From contig JAQYTG010000006.1 of NCBI GenBank assembly GCA_028724905.1, positions 1 through 63,246 on the forward strand: a stretch of DNA of 63,246 bases, read 5' to 3'. Of the stretch, positions 26,432 through 35,016 are shown piece by piece. The position numbers and the translations under genes were made by a program. Source of the DNA: Actinomycetaceae bacterium. Lineage in GTDB: Bacteria; Actinomycetota; Actinomycetes; Actinomycetales; Actinomycetaceae. The notes beneath the pieces were generated by a model. It was not told the origin of the DNA and searched no databases. It worked only from the letters and a program-made list of their open reading frames with translations. Every line of letters begins with the position of its first letter. Positions within the stretch are counted from its first letter, which is position 1.

Positions 26432-27988
26432 ATGTCTGAACCACGTGGCAGACTCACTCGTGCTGAACGCTTAGAGCGACTGCCTTTTACGAAAAAACTT
26501 GGGAAACTTTTAGGCGCCTCTGGCATCGGTTGGGCGCTTGACGCCATGGATGTAGGGCTCATTTCTTTTGTGGTGGCTGCTTTAGCACAGCAGTGGCAGC
26601 TCACCGACACCCAGAAATCGTGGATTATCTCGTTGGGATTTGTTGGGATGGCTGTGGGAGCCACGCTCGGGGGCTTGCTAGCAGACAAAATCGGCAGGCG
26701 CTCGGTATTTGCTCTCACACTGTTGGTGTACGGCGTGGCCACAGGTGCGTCGGCACTCGCCACCAGCGTGGGTGTGCTCTTGGTATTCCGCTTCATTGTT
26801 GGTCTCGGATTGGGCTCGGAGCTGCCAGTGGCCTCCACGCTGGTCACGGAATTTGCTCCGCGCAAAATTCGCGGGCGCATTATCGTCTGGCTGGAAGCAT
26901 TCTGGGCGCTGGGGTGGATTTTCTCGGCGCTCATTGGCACATTCGTCGTGGCCGGATCGGACAACGGGTGGCGCTGGGGGCTGCTCATCGGCGCTGTGCC
27001 GGCTCTCTATGCGCTGGTGATTCGGATGCACACGCCAGAGTCTGTGCGCTATCTCGAAGAGAAAGGCCGACACAGCGAAGCGGAAAAGATCGTCCAAGAG
27101 TATGAGGCATCCGCTGGCCCTAACTATATATACTCTGGTGACGCAGATGAGGTATCTGCGAGTGGGGAAACCGCTGAGCGGGTTTCTACTGGGCAGACTT
27201 CGGCGGAGTTGATTTTTCCAGCAGGGCAGCCCTCAGTGGGGAACTCTTCAGTGGAGCAGCCCCCAGCGCCTAGCTCGGCTAACTTGGCTAGCTCGGCCAA
27301 CTTGGCTAACTTGGCTAATTCGGCTAGCTCGACCAACTTGACTAACTCGCCCAGCTCAGCCAATTCACACAGTTCGACTAACTCGGCCAGCGCCGCCCCT
27401 GAAACCATCTCCATCTGGAGTAGGGAACTGCGCAAGCGCACGATTGCCCTGTGGGTGATTTGGTTTATGATTAACTTCTCCTACTATGGTGCTTTCACGT
27501 GGATTCCGTCGCTGCTTGCCGCTCAGTTTAGCTCACTGACGAAGTCTTTCACCTTTACGCTCATCATCACGTTGGCGCAGATTCCTGGATACGCCGTAGC
27601 GGCATATCTCATCGAGATTATTGGTCGGCGCAGTACCCTCGCTATGTTCTTAGCAGGATCGGCGCTAGCAGCTATTCTGTATGGCAACGCTGGCTCAGAG
27701 GCGATGATTATCGCCGCTGGAATTATGCTGAGCTTCTTCAATCTCGGTGCTTGGGGTGCTCTCTATGCGATTGGGCCAGAGCTCTATCCAACGAATGTGC
27801 GTGGCACGGGCACGGGCGCTGCGGCTGGCTTTGGGCGTATTGCCTCCATCGTGACGCCGCTGCTCACGCCGGTTTTTATGAGTATCGGCGGATCGCTGCT
27901 CACGTTTGCGGTGTTTTCAGTGGCTTTTGCCATTGCCGCTATCGCTGCTTTCTTCTTACCAGAGAAGAAAGGAGAGACGATCGACTGA
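26432..27988 (+). CDS. MFS transporter, NiaP/metabolite:H+ symporter type
   Basis: A 518-residue 12-helix permease. It starts at ATG 26432 with GGAAGGATAAGG upstream; an ATG at 26396 in the same frame lacks such a site. GWALDAMDVGLISFVVAALA and GGLLADKIGRRSVFAL (loop 2-3 signature) resemble the NiaP and aromatic-acid/metabolite symporter group, and YPTNVRGTGTG lies in the second half. The central cytosolic loop carries about 95 extra residues (roughly 230-327) of Ser/Ala/Asn repeats such as NLANLANSASSTNLTNS. The substrate is unknown; niacin or a carboxylate is possible. A small hairpin follows (27998-28015). Confidence 0.85.
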   Translation: MSEPRGRLTRAERLERLPFTKKLGKLLGASGIGWALDAMDVGLISFVVAALAQQWQLTDTQKSWIISLGFVGMAVGATLGGLLADKIGRRSVFALTLLVYGVATGASALATSVGVLLVFRFIVGLGLGSELPVASTLVTEFAPRKIRGRIIVWLEAFWALGWIFSALIGTFVVAGSDNGWRWGLLIGAVPALYALVIRMHTPESVRYLEEKGRHSEAEKIVQEYEASAGPNYIYSGDADEVSASGETAERVSTGQTSAELIFPAGQPSVGNSSVEQPPAPSSANLASSANLANLANSASSTNLTNSPSSANSHSSTNSASAAPETISIWSRELRKRTIALWVIWFMINFSYYGAFTWIPSLLAAQFSSLTKSFTFTLIITLAQIPGYAVAAYLIEIIGRRSTLAMFLAGSALAAILYGNAGSEAMIIAAGIMLSFFNLGAWGALYAIGPELYPTNVRGTGTGAAAGFGRIASIVTPLLTPVFMSIGGSLLTFAVFSVAFAIAAIAAFFLPEKKGETID

Positions 27989-28567
27989 GAGCGTGTTGGC
28001 AGCTCAATAGCTGCCGAGATTCTGTGCGGGCACATGGCAGCGAGATAGTTGGCTGTGTGTCCGCATTGTGTTGTGTCTTTCCCGCTGCTGTGTTCAAGCT
28101 GTGAGAGCGGGGTTACGTAGCACTGTAAGCTTTGCGGGTTCGTAACGCTGTCAGCGTGGCTGTGTAGCAAAATTATCTATTCGGGGAAGTACATAGCCCC
28201 GCGCCACTAACGCACCTCAGTGTCACTATCGGCATTGTGCCAGCTCCGTCACGGGGCTAGCTCCATCACTGGTGTGGCGCCCGAATCTCTGCGTCAGTGC
28301 TGTACTAGTGTCGTCACCGGCGCTGTCACCTGCGCCGCGGGCAGGCCTGCGTTGTGATCGAACTGCCCAACTATTGTTGCGTCAGAACCAGTGCCGCACC
28401 TGAGCAGCACCTGAGCAGTACCTGGCTCGAACCAGCGCCAGAACCAGCAGCGAAGCAGCACCAGCACCAGCGCCGAACCAGAGCCCGAATATCGCCGCAC
28501 GTGTGCTGCTAACAGCTGCGCATATTCACTGGCGTCACGCCAGCTCCGCAATCGCCGTCATATCTGG
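27989..28567 (+). repeat. Intergenic stretch with CAG-rich minisatellite
   Basis: At 28384-28490 units such as CACCTGAGCAG, GAACCAGCGCC and CAGCACCAGCGCC alternate for about 100 bases. A perfect 7-bp hairpin GGCAGCT/AGCTGCC at 27998-28015 follows the transporter gene. No gene is seen in this 580-base stretch. Confidence 0.6.
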
Positions 28568-28579
28568 CACAATGAGCCT

Positions 28580-29404
28580 ATGCCTCAGAAAGTCATCAAC
28601 GGGTGGTCTGCCCAACTCAAAAAAGCGGCGGGGCTGGATCGTGCATCCCACCGTCGCCGCTTTGGCCAGATACGGGTAGAGGGAGTGCAAGCGGTGCGAG
28701 AAGCACTGAGCTGGGCTCCGCAGCGGGTGCGTGATCTCTTCGCCACCCCTGAAGTCTTGGCTGCCCATCCTGAGATTGACGAGTTAGCTGATGCGGCGGA
28801 TGTCTATGTACACCTAGGCGAAGCTGATCTGCTCGCGAGAGTGGCTCCAAGTGGGCAGGGAATTTTCGCCGTCGCCGCCAGTTTGCCTGAGTTGCCCATC
28901 AGTGAGCTGATCACCTCGGAGACCACCTTGGCAGTGTGCTGCGTGGAGGCAAGCGATCCAGGGAATCTTGGCACGATTATTCGCAGCGCAGATGCTGCGG
29001 GAGCTGATTTAGTAGTGGTGGGAGTGGGCTCTACAGATCCATACAGCCCAAAAGTGATTCGCAGCGCAGCGGGATCTACATTCCATCTTCCGCTGGCGCA
29101 TCTGGATCCGGCTGAGGCTGTGCGGGAGGCCAAGGCAGCTGGAATGTTGGTGGCGCTTGCCGATGCGCGAGCAGATGTCGATCTCTTCACAGCTCAGCGC
29201 CCACATGGGGATGAACCGGCGCTGCTAGCTGGGCGCACGCTGTGGTTGGTGGGCAATGAAGCGCGTGGTTTCACGCCCGAGCAGCGAGCCTGGGCGGATG
29301 TAAAGGTGGCTATTCCGATGTGGGGGAAAGCGGAGTCGCTCAATCTCTCGGTGGCCAGCGCGCTGTGCCTGTACGCTTCGGCTTTTGCCCGCTCAGGCCG
29401 GTGA
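28580..29404 (+). CDS. SpoU/TrmH-family RNA methyltransferase
   Basis: A 274-residue 2'-O-ribose methyltransferase of the SPOUT class. The N-terminal RNA-binding part contains FGQIRVEGVQAVREAL, and the knot domain contains DPGNLGTIIRSADAAGADLV, VGNEARGFTPEQ and IPMWGKAESLNLSVA, the three SpoU motifs. The start at ATG 28580 lies exactly 6 bases after CACAAT (28568-28573), with no ribosome site, consistent with a leaderless mRNA. The family member next to rplT in actinobacteria usually methylates 23S rRNA; the exact site here is not known. Confidence 0.9.
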   Translation: MPQKVINGWSAQLKKAAGLDRASHRRRFGQIRVEGVQAVREALSWAPQRVRDLFATPEVLAAHPEIDELADAADVYVHLGEADLLARVAPSGQGIFAVAASLPELPISELITSETTLAVCCVEASDPGNLGTIIRSADAAGADLVVVGVGSTDPYSPKVIRSAAGSTFHLPLAHLDPAEAVREAKAAGMLVALADARADVDLFTAQRPHGDEPALLAGRTLWLVGNEARGFTPEQRAWADVKVAIPMWGKAESLNLSVASALCLYASAFARSGR

Positions 29405-29513
29405 TGCAAACGTGCAAACGGCCTACGCTGCGTGCGTACTTTAGGGCATCTGCATTGAGGGGTGCCAGCTGATATTGTCAATCCTTGATTGCTGATATGG
29501 CTGCCGACAATAC

Positions 29514-29668
29514 CCCCTATACGGCACAACCTGACAGATAACTTGACCGATAGCATCAACGCGCAATCTCTTCATCGGGTGTAGCCCAAGATGCCTTTCC
29601 CTTTTCGTTGGTTATAGCTCAAGATGCCCTTCCCCTATACGGCACAACCTGACCGATAGCATCAACGC
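29514..29668 (+). repeat. Two long direct repeats upstream of the oxidoreductase operon
   Basis: CCCCTATACGGCACAACCTG followed by ACCGATAGCATCAACGC occurs at 29514-29562 (with a 12-base addition inside) and 29632-29668. AAGATGCCTTTCCC also recurs at 29589 and 29621. Both copies carry TGACCGATAGCATCAAC, the reverse of the family seen at 12166 and 38945. No gene is seen in 29405-29985. Confidence 0.75.
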
Positions 29669-29997
29669 TCTTGACACAAGTGGCTGCTTGCGATGATCAC
29701 CCCTCCGAGTGATCACGGCGGACGAGCTGATCGTGCCAACCCTAAATATCGCAACCGCAGCGCAACCCCAGCACAACCCGACCGGCAATACTCACCCGCC
29801 TGGCGTTATGAGCTGGCCGGTAGCTGGGTGTGATAGCGGCGTATGTAGCTGTAACCGTACGCGGCTATAAAAAATTAGTATTTTACGTCACGATTTCCCG
29901 CAGATAAAAGGAAAAGCCTCATTTCGCAAGGAAATTGTATCTTTAAGTGACTCTCCTCGCGGGGCGCGTTTTATGGCTTTCGCGATAGGCTTAGAGC

Positions 29998-30576
29998 ATG
30001 GTAGAAATCAGAATCCACGGACGAGGTGGGCAGGGTGTCGTCACGGCTTCCGACCTCGTAGCGATGGCCTCCTTCGCTGAAGGCCGCCACGCACAAGCAT
30101 TCCCATCATTCGGCTCCGAGCGCACAGGTGCGCCTGTCGTCTCTTACTGCCGCGTGAGCGATCACGAAATCCGCACGCATGAACCGGTGCTAGAGCCAGA
30201 TCTCATCATCGTCCAAGATCCTACTTTGCTGGCGATTATGAACGTGTTTTCTGGCTTGAAGCCAGATGGCTACGCACTGGTGAACTCCGGTAAGAGCGCC
30301 GCCGAGCTCGGCATTTCAGACGTTGTAGAACGTATGCCCAAAGGCCATGTGATCGGGGTGCCAGCCGCGGATATCGCTCGTAAACACACCGGCCGTACAG
30401 TGCCCAATGCCGTACTGTTGGGTGCCGCTGCTGCGCTCACTGGTCTGTACAAGATGGAATCCGTGGATGCCGCTATCAGGGAACGTTTCCCTGGAAAAGT
30501 GGGTGAGATGAACGTAGCTGCCGCGCAAGAGGCATTTGAACTTGTCAATAACATGAAGGAGACTGCGAATGCTTAA
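29998..30576 (+). CDS. 2-oxoacid:acceptor oxidoreductase, gamma subunit
   Basis: A 192-residue subunit of a pyruvate/2-oxoacid:ferredoxin oxidoreductase. EIRIHGRGGQGVVTASDLVA is the family N-terminus, and SFGSERTGAPVVSYCRVSD follows. TAGGCT at 29986-29991 sits exactly 6 bases before ATG 29998, so the operon appears to be leaderless. It overlaps the alpha gene by 8 bases. The enzyme complex would split pyruvate with CoA to acetyl-CoA, CO2 and reduced acceptor. Confidence 0.92.
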   Translation: MVEIRIHGRGGQGVVTASDLVAMASFAEGRHAQAFPSFGSERTGAPVVSYCRVSDHEIRTHEPVLEPDLIIVQDPTLLAIMNVFSGLKPDGYALVNSGKSAAELGISDVVERMPKGHVIGVPAADIARKHTGRTVPNAVLLGAAAALTGLYKMESVDAAIRERFPGKVGEMNVAAAQEAFELVNNMKETANA

Positions 30577-31837
30577 GCAGATTGAAGGCTCTCAGGCTGT
30601 AGCTCAGTCGCTGGCGAGCTGCCGAATCAACGTGGTGGCTGCCTACCCGATCTCCCCTCAGACTCACATTGTGGAGACGCTCTCTAAACTGGTGAAAAAC
30701 GGTGAGCTGAAAAACTGTGAATACATCAATGTGGAGTCTGAATATGCAGCGATGTCTGCATCAATCGGCGCCTCAGCCGCAGGAGGGCGTGCCTATACCG
30801 CTACGGCGTCACAGGGCTTGCTCTACATGGTGGAGGCTGTCTACAACGCTTCAGGCCTTGGACTGCCCATCGTTATGACGGTAGCCAACCGTGCACTTGG
30901 CGCTCCAATCAATATCTGGAACGACCAGACTGACTCCATGAGCCAGCGCGATTCCGGCTGGTTGCAGCTCTACGCTATCAACAACCAAGAAGCAGCTGAT
31001 CTGCACGTGCAGGCATTCCGCATCGCTGAAGAACTGTCCGTTCCGGTGATGGTATGTATGGATGGCTTTGTGCTCACCCACGCATCGGAACTGGTGGACG
31101 TGCCGGAAATGGAACAGGTGGATCAATTCTTGCCAGCTTATGAGCCGCGTCAGGTGCTCGATCCGGCAGATCCAATTTCGATTGGTGCGATGGTGGGGCC
31201 AGAGGCGTTTACCGAAGTGCGGTATCTAGCACACCGCAAACAGTTGGATGCTCTGGATCTCATTCCGCAGGTGCACGACGAATTTAAAGCTATTTTTGGC
31301 CGTGACTCCGGCGGGCTTTTCCATGAGTATAAGTGTGACGACGCTGAGACGATTGTGGTCTGTCTCGGCTCTGTGACGGGTACTCTGCGTGACGTCATCG
31401 ACGAACGCCGTGAAAAGGGCGAGAAGATCGGCGTCTTTTCGCTGGTGAGTTTCCGTCCATTCCCCAGCAAAGCTATCGCCGCAGCCTTGCACCACGCCAA
31501 GCGCATCATCGTCTTGGAGCGCGCTTTCTCAGTGGGTATCGGCGGTATCGTCTCAGCTGAGGTGCGCGCCGCTATGGGCGATAAAGGGCACACATTCTAT
31601 GAAGTGATCGCCGGCTTGGGCGGACGTGCCATTACCAGTGGTTCGCTTAATCAGTACTTTGATAGCGCTGTGCGGGATGAGGTTGAGTACACCACATTCC
31701 TTGATCTCGATACCGATCTGATCGACCGCGAGTTGGCTCGCCAGGCGGCTACTCGCCGCAGCGGTGCCACAGCCGAAAACGTCGTGCGCGATTACCATGA
31801 ACGCGCTGACCAGCGTCTAGCCGAAGCCCAGAAATAG
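30569..31837 (+). CDS. 2-oxoacid:acceptor oxidoreductase, alpha subunit
   Basis: A 422-residue alpha subunit (MLKQIEGSQAVAQSLASCRI, AAYPISPQTHIVETL, YINVESEYAAMSASIGASAA). It contributes to the thiamine diphosphate site at the interface with the beta subunit and to CoA binding. QRDSGWLQLYAINNQEAAD is a further family motif. The start ATG 30569 lies inside the end of the gamma gene. Substrate class (pyruvate rather than 2-oxoglutarate or 2-oxoisovalerate) is inferred from the resemblance to PorA. Confidence 0.92.
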   Translation: MLKQIEGSQAVAQSLASCRINVVAAYPISPQTHIVETLSKLVKNGELKNCEYINVESEYAAMSASIGASAAGGRAYTATASQGLLYMVEAVYNASGLGLPIVMTVANRALGAPINIWNDQTDSMSQRDSGWLQLYAINNQEAADLHVQAFRIAEELSVPVMVCMDGFVLTHASELVDVPEMEQVDQFLPAYEPRQVLDPADPISIGAMVGPEAFTEVRYLAHRKQLDALDLIPQVHDEFKAIFGRDSGGLFHEYKCDDAETIVVCLGSVTGTLRDVIDERREKGEKIGVFSLVSFRPFPSKAIAAALHHAKRIIVLERAFSVGIGGIVSAEVRAAMGDKGHTFYEVIAGLGGRAITSGSLNQYFDSAVRDEVEYTTFLDLDTDLIDRELARQAATRRSGATAENVVRDYHERADQRLAEAQK

Positions 31838-31850
31838 GAGGTAAGGGACT

Positions 31851-32933
31851 ATGACGGAAGTAAATCTTGAAACTCCTCGTTACCGCGCGACAGAAATTCC
31901 CTCCCGTGAAGCAGTGAAGTTCTATCAAGTGGGTTCGTATGCTGTAGGAAACCGCCTCGTCGATAAAGAGCTGAAGTCGAATCAGGCTAGCCGTCGGCGT
32001 TTTAATGCTCTCACCTCTGGCCACCGTGCCTGCCAAGGATGCGGTGAAGCTCTCGGTGCGCGCTGTGCGCTCGATACCGCAATGGCTGCCTCCGATGGGA
32101 AACTCATCGCCGTCAATGCCACTGGTTGCCTGGAAGTGTTTTCCACTCCATACCCAGAGACGGCATGGAACTTGCCGTGGATTCATTCGCTCTTTGCCAA
32201 CGCTCCAGCCGTGGCTTCTGGCGTTGCAGCCGCTTTGCGCGCCCGCGGCATCACGGATACCCGCGTGGTAGCTCAAGGTGGTGACGGCGGCACAGTAGAT
32301 ATCGGCATGGCCACGCTCTCCGGTATGTTTGAGCGCAATGATGACGTGCTCTACATCTGCTACGACAACGAAGCCTACATGAACACCGGCGTACAGCGTT
32401 CGGGTGCAACCCCGCCAGCTGCGCGCACTGCGACGACTCAGCCGGTGGGGCCGCGCCCAGGAAATGAGTTTGGCCAGGGCAAGGATCTGCCACGGATCGC
32501 TATGGCGCATGAGATTCCATACGTTGCCACCGCCACTGTGGCCGATCTGCGCGATCTGGAATACAAAGTCAATAAGGCTATGCAGATTCACGGCGCGCGC
32601 TATATCCACATCTTTGTACCGTGTCCGCTCGGGTGGGGTACGCTCAGCCACGACACCATCAAACTTTCCCGCTTGGCGATGGAAACGGGCTTGTTCCCAG
32701 TGTTCGAGGCAGAATATGGTGACGTCACCAGCGTGATGAAGATCCGCCGTCCGGTGAAAGTGGAGGAGTATCTCAAACTTCAGCGCCGTTTTGCGCATCT
32801 GTTTAAGAAAGGTGCTGATCCGGCTGTGCTGGAGCGGATTCAAGCTATTGCTGATCGGAATATCCGCCGTTACAACCTGATTGATGAGGAAAGCCTCGAC
32901 GAATTTGTGCTCTACAAGGGCGAGGAGAAGTAG
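31851..32933 (+). CDS. 2-oxoacid:acceptor oxidoreductase, beta subunit (TPP-binding)
   Basis: A 360-residue subunit holding the thiamine diphosphate site (AQGGDGGTVDIGMATLSGMF, CYDNEAYMNTGVQRS) and cysteines for an iron-sulfur cluster (ACQGCGE, GCLEVF, PCPLGW). ATG 31851 follows AGGAGGTAAGGG, the strongest ribosome site in the operon. The 50-residue N-terminal extension before the CXXC motif is longer than in archaeal PorB. It is followed 2 bases later by the GltD/ferredoxin fusion gene. Confidence 0.92.
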   Translation: MTEVNLETPRYRATEIPSREAVKFYQVGSYAVGNRLVDKELKSNQASRRRFNALTSGHRACQGCGEALGARCALDTAMAASDGKLIAVNATGCLEVFSTPYPETAWNLPWIHSLFANAPAVASGVAAALRARGITDTRVVAQGGDGGTVDIGMATLSGMFERNDDVLYICYDNEAYMNTGVQRSGATPPAARTATTQPVGPRPGNEFGQGKDLPRIAMAHEIPYVATATVADLRDLEYKVNKAMQIHGARYIHIFVPCPLGWGTLSHDTIKLSRLAMETGLFPVFEAEYGDVTSVMKIRRPVKVEEYLKLQRRFAHLFKKGADPAVLERIQAIADRNIRRYNLIDEESLDEFVLYKGEEK

Positions 32934-32935
32934 TA

Positions 32936-34591
32936 ATGACTGCAGTTGATGAAAATAAGGATCGGCCTTTTGCTATCACCCTTGATGTGGGGTCTTCGCT
33001 TGAGAATGAGACCGGTTCGTGGCGTAGTGAGCGGCCAATTTACGTGGATTTGCTGCCACCGTGCAACAAGCAATGCCCAGCGGGTGAAAATATCCAGCAG
33101 TGGCTCTACCACACCGAAGAGGGCGACTACGAAGCCGCCTGGCGCGAGATCATGGTGAACAACCCGCTTCCTGCTGTGATGGGGCGCGTGTGCTATCACA
33201 CCTGCCAGGTTGCGTGTAACCGTGCCAAAGTAGATGAGGCTGTGGGGATCAATGCAGTGGAGCGTTTCCTCGGCGATAAAGCCCTCACAGAGGGGTGGGA
33301 AGTTCCCGTCACGGCTGAACCCAGCGGAAAGAAAGTGCTGGTCGTAGGCGCTGGCCCGTCTGGTATCTCCGCGGCCTACCATCTCGCGCGTTTGGGGCAC
33401 TCCGTGACTATTCGTGATGAGCGCGAGAAAGCTGGCGGTATGATGCGCTATGGCATCCCTAGCTACCGGCTGCCGCGTGGCATTCTCGACGGTGAATTGA
33501 ATCGCATCGCCAAAATGGGTGTGACATTTGAAATGAGCACTCAGGTGCAAGATCTCAAGAGCGAGCTCGATCATTTCGATGCTGTCTTCCTCGCCGTGGG
33601 CGCGCAGATCGGGAAAGAGGTAACGATTCCAGCCTCGGATCCTAAGAACGTCCTCGATGCCGTGGAGCTGCTGCGACAGGTGGAAGTGCGGCGTGAAAAC
33701 GTCGATGGCGTGAAGCCGCTCGCTGGCCGGAAAGTGGCTGTCTACGGAGGTGGCAACACCGCTATCGACGCCGCCCGCTCGGCTGTGCGCTTGGGGGCGG
33801 AAGAGACGTTCATCGTCTATCGCCGTACCCGCGCCCAGATGCCAGCTCACGACTTTGAGGTGGAAGAGGCGCTGGAAGAGGGCGTCCAGCTGGTGGAGCT
33901 GCGCACAGTGCGGCAGGCTATGGATGGCAAGCTGGAGCTTGAGAAAATGGAGCTCGACGCGGACGGCTTCCCGCAGCCCACGGGTGAGCATGATGAGCTA
34001 GCGGCAGACGTGCTGGTCTTTGCTCTCGGGCAAGAAGCCGATCTCGGTCTGCTTTCGGGCATTGATGGCATTGAGATGGAACGCGGCGTGGTGAAGATCA
34101 ACAACCGCATGATGACTGGCCATCCAGGCGTTTTTGCTGGCGGCGATATGGTGCCTCGCGATAAGAACGTGACGGCGGCCATTGGGCATGGTAAGAAAGC
34201 TGCTCGCAATATCGACGCCTGGCTGCGTGGAGAAGAATACCAGGAGCCGGCTAAGCCAGGCGATGCTTCTCTCGATCGCATGACCACCTGGTACTATTCC
34301 GATGCTCCGCAGCAAATACGTGAGAAGCTCGAAGGGCCTCGGCGTTGGAGCACATTCGATGAAGTGGTACAAGGACTCGATGAAGAAGGAGCCGTCTTTG
34401 AGGCACGCCGCTGCATGAGCTGCGGTAACTGCTTCGGCTGTGACAACTGCTATGGGGTGTGCCCAGACAACGCAGTACTCAAAATTAAAGCTGGAGAATA
34501 TGAGTTCAAATACGAGTATTGCAAGGGCTGCGGCGTGTGCGCCGAGGAATGCCCCTGCGGTGCTATCAGCATGATCCCAGAAGAGATCTGA
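32936..34591 (+). CDS. GltD-like flavoprotein fused to a two-cluster ferredoxin domain
   Basis: A 551-residue electron-transfer subunit. Residues about 40-105 carry the cysteine set of the GltD N-terminal Fe-S domain (PPCNKQCPAGENIQQ, GRVCYHTCQVACNRAKV). An FAD motif (VLVVGAGPSGISAAYHLARL) and an NAD(P) motif (KVAVYGGGNTAIDAARSA) follow, then the second FAD motif GVFAGGDMVP. The last ~65 residues are a ferredoxin with cysteine sets CMSCGNCFGCDNCYGVCP and CKGCGVCAEECPCGA, like the delta subunit of pyruvate oxidoreductases. It should carry electrons between the Por core and NAD(P)H. The fusion replaces separate delta and reductase proteins. Confidence 0.9.
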   Translation: MTAVDENKDRPFAITLDVGSSLENETGSWRSERPIYVDLLPPCNKQCPAGENIQQWLYHTEEGDYEAAWREIMVNNPLPAVMGRVCYHTCQVACNRAKVDEAVGINAVERFLGDKALTEGWEVPVTAEPSGKKVLVVGAGPSGISAAYHLARLGHSVTIRDEREKAGGMMRYGIPSYRLPRGILDGELNRIAKMGVTFEMSTQVQDLKSELDHFDAVFLAVGAQIGKEVTIPASDPKNVLDAVELLRQVEVRRENVDGVKPLAGRKVAVYGGGNTAIDAARSAVRLGAEETFIVYRRTRAQMPAHDFEVEEALEEGVQLVELRTVRQAMDGKLELEKMELDADGFPQPTGEHDELAADVLVFALGQEADLGLLSGIDGIEMERGVVKINNRMMTGHPGVFAGGDMVPRDKNVTAAIGHGKKAARNIDAWLRGEEYQEPAKPGDASLDRMTTWYYSDAPQQIREKLEGPRRWSTFDEVVQGLDEEGAVFEARRCMSCGNCFGCDNCYGVCPDNAVLKIKAGEYEFKYEYCKGCGVCAEECPCGAISMIPEEI

Positions 34592-34634
34592 TTGCTTTTC
34601 TGATCGCGCTGAGCGGTGCTAAGCGCTGGCGCTA

Positions 34635-34677
34635 TAGGTGGGGTTCCCAGAATCAGTGATTCTGGGAACCCCACCTA
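34635..34677 (+). terminator. Strong terminator hairpin after the oxidoreductase operon
   Basis: A near-perfect palindrome of about 43 bases (TAGGTGGGGTTCCCAGAATC, short AGT loop, and its complement) starts 44 bases after the stop codon at 34591. It has no U-tract. Confidence 0.85.
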
Positions 34678-34738
34678 ATGTATAGAAATCGACACCAGCA
34701 GCTCCAGCTACCAGCAGAGAGTATAACTCTCGCGTAGT
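34676..34738 (-). pseudogene. Possible remnant of a methylenetetrahydrofolate reductase 3' end
   Basis: On the minus strand 21 codons read TTRELYSLLVAGAAGVDFYT plus L. This resembles the end of MetF in actinobacteria (a leucine-rich helix followed by AGA-G-HFYTLN). After FYTL the likeness stops at the palindrome at 34635. No other part of metF is seen. The match is short and from memory, so chance similarity is possible. Confidence 0.25.
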
Positions 34739-34935
34739 CCTCCAAGAATCCATAATCAGGGCGGCATACGAAAGGTTCACAATGCCAGTAGGTGATGACA
34801 GTAGGCGATGGCAGCGCGGCGAAGCGGCTGCGGGAGTAACAGCGGGTTGTGGAATGGCCGACGGGGATAGGTGTAGCTCAGGGAGGCTGTGAACATTCAC
34901 GTGCTAAGTTTTGGGCTTAGGGCAAAAGAAAATCA

Positions 34936-34975
34936 GTGCAGGGGGTGCTCTCCACGTGGAGAGCACCCCCTGCAC
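34936..34975 (-). terminator. Intrinsic terminator after galK
   Basis: A perfect 40-base palindrome (20-base arm GTGCAGGGGGTGCTCTCCAC and its complement) lies about 40 bases after the galK stop on the minus strand. It is followed there by TGATTTTCTTTTG, a U-rich tract, which is unusual in this window. Confidence 0.9.
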
Positions 34976-35016
34976 TCTGCTGGTTCTTAGATTGACTCTG
35001 CTCTGAGAGCACCCTC

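Noticed and set aside
31749..32843. Long open frame antisense to the oxidoreductase beta gene
   Set aside because: The sense frame carries clear thiamine and iron-sulfur motifs; the antisense translation has none.
34863..34900. tRNA-like GGTGTAGCTCAGGG string
   Set aside because: It resembles a D-arm, but no acceptor stem, anticodon arm or TTCRANNC loop lies at the right distances.
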